A stretch of DNA of 64,000 bases from DSWT01 sp049975385. GTDB taxonomy: Bacteria; Chloroflexota; Anaerolineae; B4-G1; SLSP01. Shown piece after piece: positions 47,797 to 55,683 of this stretch (the stretch's first letter is position 1; each line of letters starts with the position of its first letter). A program made the translations under genes and the position numbers. Where the stretch lies: assembly GCA_049975385.1 (NCBI GenBank), contig JBNGDO010000001.1, forward strand, positions 1-64,000, given 5' to 3'. The notes below the pieces were generated by a model. The model was not told the origin of the DNA. It saw only the letters and a list, made by a program, of their open reading frames with translations, and searched no databases.

Positions 47797-50118
47797 ATGA
47801 AATACCTGCGCGTTTTAACCTGTTTGTGGTTAGTTTTCGCACTGTGCGCCTTGGCCGATCCGGTAAGGGCGGATGTTGTCCCCCCTGTCGATGCAGTGGA
47901 TATGCAACTGGTGGGGCAGTTCGGCGGTGCTTCGTATGCTGTTGCGCTGCAAGGGACCTACGCCTACGTGGGCGTGGGACCACGGCTGGTCGTGCTGGAC
48001 GTGAGCGATCCTGCAAATCTCGTCCTGGTGGGACAGACGGAAGTGCTGCCTGATATCGTCAAGGACGTCGCCGTCGCCACTGGATACGCTTACGTCGCCG
48101 CCGGGGCCAGGATGTTCGTGGTAGATATCGCCGATCCCGCCGCACCTGCGATCCTGGGATTCTGTGCTGCCCCGGACGACGTCAATGGCGTTGTTGTGTC
48201 CGGGTCGTATGCCTATCTCGCTGTTAAGAATGGCAGTCTACGCGTCGTGGACGTGAGTACGCCCGCTACTCCAAGCGAGATCGGCTCTCACGTAGTGGCG
48301 GCTTCAGCGGAAGCGCAGAGTGTAGCCGTAGCCGGAAATTTCGCTTACGTCGTCGCCGGAAACACACTCTATATCGTGAACGTGACGACGCCTTCAAGCC
48401 CTTCTCCGGCCGGGTCGTTGCCGTTTACCCAGCCCCTTCAGGATGTCGTCGTTGTAGGAAGCACGGCCTATGTCGCAGCAGGGAGTCTCGGCTTGCGCAT
48501 TGTGAACGTGGCCGCTCCCGCCACGCCCGCGGAGGTGGGATTTTACGACACACCTGGGTCGGCTTACGGCGTGACGGTGGTAAACAGCTATGCTTATGTG
48601 GCCGATGGCTATCAAGGGCTACAGATTATCGACGTTGCCGTCCCAAGCACGCCGGTCTTTGCGGGAGATGCCGCGACCCACGAGCTGGCCTCGGATGTGG
48701 CCGTGATGGGCACCTACGCCTACGTTGCCGACCGTTTCCGCGGACTGCGCGCGTTCAACGTCAGCACTCCGGCGTCGCCGGTTGAAATCGGGCATTACGA
48801 CATCGTCGGTAATGCCCGGCGAGTGCTGCCGGTCGGCAATCTACTCTACGTCGCCGATGCCGATGGCGGTTTGCGTATACTGAATGTGTCGAACCCCATG
48901 CGACCGCGCGAGATCGGTCATTACGACTCACCCGGCAATGCGGCGAGTGTGTCGATTGCCGGGAAGTACGCCTACGTTACCGATGGTCTGGACTTGCGCA
49001 TCGTCGACATCTCTGTACCCTCTGCCCCTGTGCCAGAGCCGGAACCGTTCGAAACTTATAATGGTTGGGCGTATGTGGTGATTGTCCAACAGGATTTTGC
49101 TTTCATTGCCGAAGGCGGTGGAGCTAAAGGTCTGCATGTCGCCAGCCTCGCTAATCCAGTTGACCCTATCACAGAAGAATTTGTTGATACCTCCGGTGAC
49201 GCTCTAGATCTGGCAATTGTGGGACAACGTGCTTACCTTGCCGCCGATGTCGGGGGGTTGCGTATTGTCGATATTTCCGCGCCAGTCGATGCCTCGCTTC
49301 TCGGTTTCTGGGATGTGCCCGATATTAATGTATCGGATGTCGCTGTCGAAGGGACGCTGGCCTACGTCGTCGACGGGCAGAATCTATACGCCGTGGATAC
49401 GACGAATCCTGTCGCGCCAACCAGCGTGATGACTTGGACGACAGCCGGTAGTGCCGAGGGCGTGACTGTGCTCAACAGTATCGCTTATCTCGCTGAGGGG
49501 CACGCCGGATTGCGCCTCCTGGATGTTGCGGAACCGTCAGCGCCTGAGGAAATCGGCTACTACAACACGCCCGGTGAAGCCCTGTACAGCGCGCTGGCAA
49601 ACCAGTACATCTACGTGGCGGATGGGCATGGTGGTGTGATCGTGCTCTGGTACGGTCCGCTGGCATCAGGCACTGTCTCAACGGGTGGCGGTGCCTTCAC
49701 TTCGGAATTCGATGGCACGACGTACTACTTCCCTACGGGCGCTTTTACTGACACAATCATTCTGCGGCATGCGCCCATACCTGCGGCGGTCGTTCCCTCG
49801 CTCGGTGACCTATCGGGGATCAATCACTTCTTCAACACGACTGCGGTCTACAGCAGTACTGGCCAACTGGCGCAGCTTGTGCCGGGGACGGTTTTCACCA
49901 TCTCTGTCGCCTACACCCCCGAGGAACGTGGCGTGGTCGCTGATTCGACATTGGCCCTCTACTATTGGGATGGCGATGTCTGGTCCACGGAGGGGATCAC
50001 CAAAGTAACGACGGCGCAGGAGAATATGGTGTTCTCGCGGCTCGATCACCTCACGCTGTTTGGCGTACTCGGCGAATCGCGATCCATTTATCTCCCTCTC
50101 GTCATGCGCGCATTTTGA
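47797..50118 (+). CDS. Secreted LVIVD-repeat (beta-propeller) protein
   Basis: 773 residues from the ATG at 47797 (GGAGGG 6 nt upstream; the adjacent GTG at 47794 is too close). A Sec signal peptide ends near residues 25-26 (DPVRA|DVV). Some 13 LVIVD-type repeats of about 42-45 residues follow, each with a GxYAYVA...GLRIVDVSxPxxPxEIG pattern, likely one or two beta-propellers. Residues about 615-750 look like a ZU5/GEVED-like beta domain (GTVSTGGGAFTSEFDGTTYYFPTGAF). The C-terminus is SIYLPLVMRAF; tails of the form YLPLVxR are frequent on exported Chloroflexota proteins and may be a sorting tag. Role: extracellular binding or surface attachment; ligand unknown. Confidence 0.9.
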   Translation: MKYLRVLTCLWLVFALCALADPVRADVVPPVDAVDMQLVGQFGGASYAVALQGTYAYVGVGPRLVVLDVSDPANLVLVGQTEVLPDIVKDVAVATGYAYVAAGARMFVVDIADPAAPAILGFCAAPDDVNGVVVSGSYAYLAVKNGSLRVVDVSTPATPSEIGSHVVAASAEAQSVAVAGNFAYVVAGNTLYIVNVTTPSSPSPAGSLPFTQPLQDVVVVGSTAYVAAGSLGLRIVNVAAPATPAEVGFYDTPGSAYGVTVVNSYAYVADGYQGLQIIDVAVPSTPVFAGDAATHELASDVAVMGTYAYVADRFRGLRAFNVSTPASPVEIGHYDIVGNARRVLPVGNLLYVADADGGLRILNVSNPMRPREIGHYDSPGNAASVSIAGKYAYVTDGLDLRIVDISVPSAPVPEPEPFETYNGWAYVVIVQQDFAFIAEGGGAKGLHVASLANPVDPITEEFVDTSGDALDLAIVGQRAYLAADVGGLRIVDISAPVDASLLGFWDVPDINVSDVAVEGTLAYVVDGQNLYAVDTTNPVAPTSVMTWTTAGSAEGVTVLNSIAYLAEGHAGLRLLDVAEPSAPEEIGYYNTPGEALYSALANQYIYVADGHGGVIVLWYGPLASGTVSTGGGAFTSEFDGTTYYFPTGAFTDTIILRHAPIPAAVVPSLGDLSGINHFFNTTAVYSSTGQLAQLVPGTVFTISVAYTPEERGVVADSTLALYYWDGDVWSTEGITKVTTAQENMVFSRLDHLTLFGVLGESRSIYLPLVMRAF

Positions 50119-50156
50119 CATCTGCCTATTCTAACTCTTTTCGCTAGAGAGGACCG

Positions 50157-50642
50157 ATGTATAGAGACGAGTTATGGTACCGGCAGCTAATCCGAGATAT
50201 CGAGGCAAACCGGTGGGGGTTCACCGATAGGCAACTGCGCGCATACCAGATAGATTTGATGCTGCGCATAGCGCTGCGAGTCAAGGAGCTTTCCGATGCG
50301 TGTGAAACGTGCCGTAGTTTTCAGCGGATCCTAAGCCGTATGGAGGAGGAATTCCCAGAACTGCCGGGGTCTAAGGCGCAGCGAAACTACCATATACAGC
50401 AGTTGCGTATGATGATCGAGCATTTTGTGAAAATCCACCGGTTAGTGCCGGCGCACTACTACACCCGCCTGCTTGCCAACTACGGTTTCGTCGTGGGGCT
50501 TATCTTCGGCATCGCAGTGGGATTGCTGCTGTTGAACAATGGCCTGTATTTGCCCGTGGCCTCGGTTGCCGGCTTGATTCTAGGCGCTACTTTCGGTTGG
50601 ATTGTGGATGCCCGTGTGAAGCACGAACAGCGCGTGCTATAA
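50157..50642 (+). CDS. Hypothetical membrane protein with two C-terminal TM segments
   Basis: 161 residues. The first 100 are charged and probably helical (RQLIRDIEANRWGFTDRQLRAYQIDLMLRIALRV), with CETC at about residue 49. Two TM segments follow: NYGFVVGLIFGIAVGLLLLNN and LPVASVAGLILGATFGWIV. Topology would place the helical part in the cytoplasm. No family recognised. It sits between the LVIVD protein and an envelope peptidase gene, in an envelope-protein cluster. Confidence 0.75.
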   Translation: MYRDELWYRQLIRDIEANRWGFTDRQLRAYQIDLMLRIALRVKELSDACETCRSFQRILSRMEEEFPELPGSKAQRNYHIQQLRMMIEHFVKIHRLVPAHYYTRLLANYGFVVGLIFGIAVGLLLLNNGLYLPVASVAGLILGATFGWIVDARVKHEQRVL

Positions 50643-50683
50643 AGGACAATAACTGCACCGCTCTGGAGTGGCGCTTATTGCCA

Positions 50684-50711
50684 TTGACTTTTACATTTTT
50701 TGCCTTATTAT
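50684..50711 (+). promoter_or_regulatory. Promoter of the M23 peptidase gene
   Basis: TTGACT (50684-50689), 16 nt, TATTAT (50706-50711). Leader of about 40 nt; an AT-rich stretch with further TATTAT-like sequence follows. Confidence 0.6.
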
Positions 50712-50757
50712 AAGAATAGTGTGATTATATTATGATTTATTCTCAGGTTTTCTTGTG

Positions 50758-52059
50758 ATGCGATTCAGAATTTGGTTGATGCTGGCCTTGTGCCTGGCTT
50801 TGCTATGTGCTCGCCCCGTGATGGCGTCGAGTTGTCTCTCCGGCGCGCTCACCTCTTCAGCCGCTCCTCCGGTGGGTGATGATGTGCCGCTATCGGTCGA
50901 CACGAGCACCTGGGCCGCGCACACGTTGCAGTTGGGCGAAGAAGTCGGCTGTCTCGCGCAGCGCAGCGGCATAGACCTGCGTGCCGTTGCTGAAGCGAAT
51001 CGCATCCTCAACCCTACCTTGTTGGGCTCCGGGCAGATAGTTAGCCTTCCTCCCGTCGAACCACGTACGCTCGTGGCCGCTCGCTTGGATGATACGCCAC
51101 TCACTCTCGCTGTGGCGCGTGGGCTGCCGTTATGGGAGGTGCTGCGCCTCAACGCTGAACCGTTTTACACTGGCAAAAGCATACGGCTTCCCGGCGCTGA
51201 GGCGACGACTTGCCTGCCGTATCCCCTGGCAGCTTTGGCCGTCTCGCCGCAGCCGGTTACCCGTGGGAACACGGCCCTGTTCGTTTTTGAAACGCTGACA
51301 CCGGCCGCCTGCGAGATCAGCTATCTCGATCAGACAGAGCCGTGCTATCCGCTGGACGACGCCCACCTCTACGCGCTGGTGGGGCTTTCGGCGTTGGTGG
51401 ATGCGGGTACGTACACGGTGAAGATTGCTGTGCAGACCGATGGGTTGGAAACGGCGTTCACTGTACCGCTGGACGTTAGCGCTGGGCGCTATGGCTATCA
51501 ATATATCAATCCGCCGGCCTCGCTTTCGAAGCTGATGGATCCTGATCTTATGCAGGATGAGTCGGACCATCTCGCTCTGTGGCGCACCATTCGCACGCCT
51601 GAACGTGATTGGCAACTCCCCCTCACGTTTCCGTTGCCGTTCCGGGTTTCAGTTTCGGCCAGATACGGCGACCGGCGCTCGTATGGTGGGATGGTCGATG
51701 GCTATCACTCGGGCGTGGATTACCGCGCGTGGGGCGGGATGCCCGTGCTCGCGCCGGCAGATGGTGTGGTGATCCTCGCCGAACGGTTGGAAGCGCGGGG
51801 AAATGCGGTACTCCTGGATCACGGCGGCGGCCTGATCACCGGTTACTGGCACCTATCGCAGATCGACGTGGAGGTGGGACAGCACGTGCAGCGCGGCGAA
51901 ACTTTTGCCTTGGTCGGCAACACCGGTCTTTCGACGGGCTCGCACCTGCATTGGGAGATGTGGGTCAATGGCGTCTCTGTGGATAGCACGCAGTGGTTGA
52001 GCTCTGATGCTTTTACCGGCTTGACCCTTCCCGAACTCGATACTTCCGCTGCGCCGTAA
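50758..52059 (+). CDS. Secreted M23 family peptidase with N-terminal LysM-like region
   Basis: 433 residues from the ATG at 50758 (the GTG at 50755 is 3 nt earlier; neither has a strong ribosome-binding site). A signal peptide of about 24 residues ends MASS. Residues about 50-100 look LysM-like (HTLQLGEEVGCLAQRSGIDLRAVAEANRI, PTLLGSGQIVSLP). The C-terminal lysostaphin-type domain has the zinc ligands in GYHSGVDYRAWGG (His, Asp) and SHLHWEMWVNG (His-x-His). It should cleave peptidoglycan cross-links or act as an EnvC-like activator. The middle (about 150-280) is unrecognised and contains several Cys that could form disulfides. An RDD gene follows after 9 nt. Confidence 0.92.
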   Translation: MRFRIWLMLALCLALLCARPVMASSCLSGALTSSAAPPVGDDVPLSVDTSTWAAHTLQLGEEVGCLAQRSGIDLRAVAEANRILNPTLLGSGQIVSLPPVEPRTLVAARLDDTPLTLAVARGLPLWEVLRLNAEPFYTGKSIRLPGAEATTCLPYPLAALAVSPQPVTRGNTALFVFETLTPAACEISYLDQTEPCYPLDDAHLYALVGLSALVDAGTYTVKIAVQTDGLETAFTVPLDVSAGRYGYQYINPPASLSKLMDPDLMQDESDHLALWRTIRTPERDWQLPLTFPLPFRVSVSARYGDRRSYGGMVDGYHSGVDYRAWGGMPVLAPADGVVILAERLEARGNAVLLDHGGGLITGYWHLSQIDVEVGQHVQRGETFALVGNTGLSTGSHLHWEMWVNGVSVDSTQWLSSDAFTGLTLPELDTSAAP

Positions 52060-52068
52060 GAGGATAAT

Positions 52069-52632
52069 ATGCAGACTGCGGACAAGGTTTACGCCAGTAT
52101 CTGGCGGCGCATTGTCGCTTATCTCGTTGATTATGTGATTTCATTCGCAGTGCTTATTCCGCTTCAATATCTTTTTTCAGTTGTGACGCGTGGTTTCCCC
52201 TATAGCTTATTCAAAACCGGGCTACAAATTGAACTTTGGATTCTCCTGACTGTTTCGTTGCCGGTTTGGTTGTACTTCATTTTCAGCGAGCATTCGACTC
52301 ACCAGGCTACCTTTGGAAAACGGCTGCTAAGGGTGCGGGTCACACGCGTCTCCGGCGAGAGAATGAGTTTTGCACAGGCCATCCTCCGCACTGCGATCAA
52401 GTTGTTGCCGTGGGAACTGACGCATCTCTCGCTGATGCTGCCTGTGCCTATGTGGTGGGATACAACGCCTAATCTACGCGCTGGAATCGTTATCGCGTAC
52501 GTTCTTGTCGGTGTGTATCTTCTGGTGATGTTGTTGAACAGCCGCCGCCAGAGCGTCCACGATATGATCGCGCGAACGGTTGTGGTAGAAGCGCCGAAGC
52601 ATGAAGTGCTAACTTCGTCAGTTGAGGTGTGA
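52069..52632 (+). CDS. RDD family membrane protein
   Basis: 187 residues with three to four TM segments. Family signature residues: RIVAYLVDYVISF (Arg and Asp-Asp-like pair in the first helix), QATFGKRLLRVRV in the loop, and RQSVHDMIARTVVV at the end. RDD proteins are small inner-membrane proteins of loosely defined transport function (Na+/H+ antiport was shown for some). The cytoplasmic tail is short. It lies 9 nt after the M23 gene and 2 nt before the SRAP gene, so the three are likely cotranscribed. Confidence 0.85.
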   Translation: MQTADKVYASIWRRIVAYLVDYVISFAVLIPLQYLFSVVTRGFPYSLFKTGLQIELWILLTVSLPVWLYFIFSEHSTHQATFGKRLLRVRVTRVSGERMSFAQAILRTAIKLLPWELTHLSLMLPVPMWWDTTPNLRAGIVIAYVLVGVYLLVMLLNSRRQSVHDMIARTVVVEAPKHEVLTSSVEV

Positions 52633-52634
52633 TG

Positions 52635-53303
52635 ATGTGCGGACGTTTTACTTTGGGTGTGAATCTTGATGATCTGATCGAGGCGTTCCCGGACTTTACG
52701 TTCCCGCCGGAGACGGAGCCGCGCTACAACATCGCGCCGACGCAGAACGTGATGGTCGTCCCCAACAACACTGCCGGGCACGTGAGCTTCTTTCGGTGGG
52801 GGCTAATCCCCTCTTGGGCCAAGGACCCCGCCATCGGCAACCGGCTAATCAACGCGCGCGGCGAGACACTGGCGGAAAAGCCGTCGTTCCGCGCAGCCTA
52901 TCTCCGACGGCGCTGTTTGATCCTCGCGGATGGTTTCTACGAATGGCAAGTGGTACCCGGCAGCAAGACCAAGCAGCCGATGTATATCCAACTGGCGACG
53001 AAAAAGCCGTTCGCCTTTGCCGGATTGTGGGAACTCTGGCGGCCCGACGACACGCCCATCCTCTCCTGCACCATCATCACCACCGAGCCGAACGCCCTGC
53101 TCGCGCCGATCCACAACCGCATGCCCGTCATCCTGCCGCCGGACGCCTACGCCTTGTGGCTCGATCCCGCCGAACAGAAACCCGCCGCGCTCAATCACCT
53201 GCTCACGCCCTATCCCGCCGGCCTGATGACCGTCTATCCCGTCTCCCGCCTCGTCAACAGCCCGTCGAACGACACACCCGATGTGGTAATCGGTGAGCAG
53301 TAA
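52635..53303 (+). CDS. SRAP (SOS response-associated peptidase, YedK/HMCES) protein
   Basis: 222 residues. The start is fixed at the ATG at 52635 because the family needs Cys2 exposed after Met removal (MCGRFTLGV). YedK/HMCES forms a thiazolidine cross-link with abasic sites in single-stranded DNA and protects them. Conserved residues: Asn in RYNIAPTQ, FRWGLIPSWAKD, NARGETLAEKPSFR, RCLILADGFYEW with the Glu, and the HNRMPVIL motif with the catalytic His. The gene is 2 nt after the RDD stop codon. Together with the glycosylase and MazG-like genes it adds to the DNA-damage theme of this part of the window. Confidence 0.95.
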   Translation: MCGRFTLGVNLDDLIEAFPDFTFPPETEPRYNIAPTQNVMVVPNNTAGHVSFFRWGLIPSWAKDPAIGNRLINARGETLAEKPSFRAAYLRRRCLILADGFYEWQVVPGSKTKQPMYIQLATKKPFAFAGLWELWRPDDTPILSCTIITTEPNALLAPIHNRMPVILPPDAYALWLDPAEQKPAALNHLLTPYPAGLMTVYPVSRLVNSPSNDTPDVVIGEQ

Positions 53304-53392
53304 TCGGTAATCGGGGGAGGGGCTGCAGATCGGCGATTTTTGACTGATTACAAGTTACCAGTTACTGATTACCAATCACCAATCACTTTTCT
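53285..53392. repeat. Inverted heptamer arrays between SRAP and peptidase genes
   Basis: GGTAATC, GGTGAGC, AGTAATC, GGTAATC start inside the SRAP 3' end; CTGATTA, CAAGTTA, CCAGTTA, CTGATTA, CCAATCA, CCAATCA form the second arm (53342-53383). Confidence 0.85.
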
Positions 53393-53402
53393 GCGAGGTC
53401 CT

Positions 53403-54776
53403 ATGAATTCTATTACATACGCCCAAACCCATCACGACAAATTCCTGGAAGAACTCAAGGCTTTTCTACGTATTCCGAGCATCAGCACACAGCCTGAGCA
53501 CAAGGCCGACATTGAACGTGCGGCGCTTTGGTTGCGCGACGAACTGTTGAACGTCGGTTTTCCCACGGCCGAGGTGATGCCAACGCCGGGCCATCCCATC
53601 GTCTACGCGGAGTGGATGGCTGCCGGTCCCGATGCACCGACCGTCCTCGTCTACGGGCACTACGACGTGCAGCCGCCCGATCCGGTGGAACAGTGGCGCA
53701 CGCCACCCTTCGAGCCGACGGTGGTGGGCGATGACCTTTTTGCCCGGGGCGCATCCGATGACAAGGGGCAGGTGTTCGTCCACCTGAAGGCCGCTGAGGC
53801 GTTCAAGGCGACGGTGGACGCGCCGCCCGTAAACCTCAAGTGCATCTTCGAAGGCGAGGAGGAGATCGGCAGCCCGAGCTTTAGCCCCTTCGTGTTCGCG
53901 CACACGGATTTGCTGGCGGCGGACGTGGCGCTCATCTCCGATACGCACATCCTGGGAATGGACACGCCGACCATCGTCTACGCGCTGCGCGGGCTGGCCT
54001 ATCTCGAGGTGAAAGTGACCGGGCCGGATCACGACCTCCACTCCGGCATCTACGGCGGCGCGGTGCTGAATCCCATCAACGCGCTCTGCCGGATGGTCGC
54101 GCACCTTCAGGATGCGGACGGTCGCATCACGATTCCCGGGTTCTACGACAACGTGCGCGACCTCGTTCCCGACGAGCGCGCGGAACTGGCGAAACTGCCC
54201 TACGATCACGCGACCTGGCTTGAGGAGGCCGGCGTGAAAGCGGATTGGGGCGAACCGGGCTACACCGTCGTCGAGCGCACGTCCGCACGCCCCACGCTGG
54301 ATGTGAACGGCATCTGGGGTGGCTACATTCAGCCCGGCGCGAAGACGGTGCTGCCGAGTGAAGCATATGCGAAGGTTTCGATGCGCCTGGTGCCGGATCA
54401 GAACCCGAAGGAGATTGCGCGCCTGGTGACCGATTATTTGCAGCAGATTGCGCCGCCTGCTGTGACCGTCGAGGTCCGCGACCTGCACGGCGGCGACGGC
54501 GCGATTGTGCGCCGCGACAGCCCGGCGATGCAGGCGGCATTCCGCGCCTATGCTGAAACCTTCGGCGTCGAGCCGGTCTTCATGCGCGAGGGCGGCTCTA
54601 TCCCCGTCGTGGCGACGTTCCAGAAGGCGCTCGGCATCGAGACGATCCTGATGGGCTTCGGCTTGCCCGATGACCGGCTACACTCGCCGAATGAGAAGTT
54701 TCACATCCCGGCGTTTTACAAGGGGATCGAGACGGTGATTCGCTTTTTGGAAGGATTGCGGGAAACCGGGGTGTGA
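53403..54776 (+). CDS. M20 family dipeptidase (CNDP/carnosinase-like)
   Basis: 457 residues from the ATG at 53403 with GAGG 4 nt upstream; the frame open to 53340 is translated heptamer repeat and rejected. Zinc ligands: LVYGHYDVQPPDP (His, Asp), GASDDKGQ (Asp), FEGEEEIGSPSF (catalytic Glu and zinc Glu), SDTHIL (Asp) and LHSPNEKF (His near the end). The dimerisation domain holds PDHDLHSGIYGG. It hydrolyses dipeptides or acyl-amino acids in the cytoplasm. Length and motifs match the group without a signal peptide. A perfect palindrome follows after 87 nt. Confidence 0.94.
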   Translation: MNSITYAQTHHDKFLEELKAFLRIPSISTQPEHKADIERAALWLRDELLNVGFPTAEVMPTPGHPIVYAEWMAAGPDAPTVLVYGHYDVQPPDPVEQWRTPPFEPTVVGDDLFARGASDDKGQVFVHLKAAEAFKATVDAPPVNLKCIFEGEEEIGSPSFSPFVFAHTDLLAADVALISDTHILGMDTPTIVYALRGLAYLEVKVTGPDHDLHSGIYGGAVLNPINALCRMVAHLQDADGRITIPGFYDNVRDLVPDERAELAKLPYDHATWLEEAGVKADWGEPGYTVVERTSARPTLDVNGIWGGYIQPGAKTVLPSEAYAKVSMRLVPDQNPKEIARLVTDYLQQIAPPAVTVEVRDLHGGDGAIVRRDSPAMQAAFRAYAETFGVEPVFMREGGSIPVVATFQKALGIETILMGFGLPDDRLHSPNEKFHIPAFYKGIETVIRFLEGLRETGV

Positions 54777-54828
54777 TCGATGTAGTTGCGGTTTCCATAC
54801 CGCGTGCGTAGGTGCGGCTTTCTTGTCA

Positions 54829-54855
54829 GCAGATTGAGCAGATTAAGCAGATTTT
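54829..54855. repeat. GCAGATTNN nonamer, three copies
   Basis: GCAGATTGA, GCAGATTAA, GCAGATTTT; 9-bp period, just before the terminator palindrome. Confidence 0.8.
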
Positions 54856-54863
54856 TGGTGTGG

Positions 54864-54900
54864 GCTTGCGGCGGATCGTACGATCCGCCGCAAGCTTTTC
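54864..54900. terminator. Perfect 32-bp palindromic terminator
   Basis: GCTTGCGGCGGATCGT followed by its exact reverse complement (54864-54895) and TTTTC. It separates the convergent dipeptidase and GNAT genes. Confidence 0.9.
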
Positions 54901-55313
54901 TATTGTCCAGACTGCCGGTCGAAATTGCGCGTACACATCCCAACGGCGGGGTACATGCCGAACTGCTCGTAGAACGATTGCACGTCTGCGTCGCAGAGCA
55001 GGTCGATCATATACAAGTCCTGCAAGCGTTCCAACATCCGGCGCACCAGCGTTTGGCCGATCCCCTGATATTGGTACGCGGGCAGCACCTCGAGGAACGG
55101 GATGTAAGCCGCGAGCACGCCATCCGTGATCGCCGTGATGAAGCCGACGACCTGCCCGGTTGCCGTGTCCACCGCCAGCACAACCGCGTCGCTGTTGCGC
55201 AGCAGCCGCAGGTGTGTTTCTGGCGTTGGCGGATTCGGCCAGCCGACGAAGAAGCCGTCTAGCTGCGCGGGGGTGATGTCTTCTGCTGAGTTCGGATATT
55301 CGATTATGTCCAT
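54900..55313 (-). CDS. GNAT family N-acetyltransferase
   Basis: 137 residues, one GNAT domain. Central strands VVLAVDTATGQVVGFITAITDG and AAYIPFLEVLPAYQYQGIGQTLVRRMLERL, which carry the acetyl-CoA pyrophosphate loop Q-Y-Q-G-I-G, are followed by IDLLCDADVQSFYEQFGMYPAVGM. The family acetylates small molecules or proteins; the substrate is not evident. It reads toward the dipeptidase gene. No operon partner is obvious; a nucleotidyltransferase gene lies 35 nt upstream on the same strand. Confidence 0.88.
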   Translation of the reverse strand: MDIIEYPNSAEDITPAQLDGFFVGWPNPPTPETHLRLLRNSDAVVLAVDTATGQVVGFITAITDGVLAAYIPFLEVLPAYQYQGIGQTLVRRMLERLQDLYMIDLLCDADVQSFYEQFGMYPAVGMCTRNFDRQSGQ

Positions 55314-55348
55314 AAGGATGCCTAAACGACTATCATTTGTTGATCTGC

Positions 55349-55663
55349 TTAGTTTGTAGATCCATAGATCATCATCCTGTCCTGTGCAATCGCTTGCCTG
55401 AAGTAAGGGTTTCTGATTGCTCTTTCCTCTACCAGATCAACCGAGCGTTCGAATAGCTGTTCCAATGCTTCTTTGAACCCGAAGTATTGCTCGAAAGCGC
55501 CCAGTGTATGTGCTTCGGCAAAATCCACGACGAAATCCACATCGCTGTGCTGTGCAGTAAAGTCTCCACGCGCCGCAGAGCCAAATAGCTCCAGCCGTTT
55601 GACGCCGTATTTCCGGCACAACTCGGCTAGTTCATCCATATAGGTGCTGATTTCCAGTGTCAT
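55349..55663 (-). CDS. Small nucleotidyltransferase, MNT type (MntA-like)
   Basis: 104 residues. The catalytic core LELFGSAARGDFTAQHSDVDFVVDF has the GSxxRG and DxD motif of minimal nucleotidyltransferases. In HepT-MntA modules such a protein AMPylates the HEPN toxin HepT; no HEPN partner is present on either side (glnS upstream, GNAT downstream), so it is solitary here. A start at the internal ATG (residue 9) is also possible. Codon use is slightly AT-richer than glnS. It could be a degraded toxin-antitoxin remnant. Confidence 0.85.
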   Translation of the reverse strand: MTLEISTYMDELAELCRKYGVKRLELFGSAARGDFTAQHSDVDFVVDFAEAHTLGAFEQYFGFKEALEQLFERSVDLVEERAIRNPYFRQAIAQDRMMIYGSTN

Positions 55664-55683
55664 AGCTTACCTCTCGCTCAAAG

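Noticed and set aside
53340..53402. Longer start of the M20 dipeptidase gene
   Set aside because: The extension is translated heptamer repeat; the ATG at 53403 has GAGG at a proper distance.
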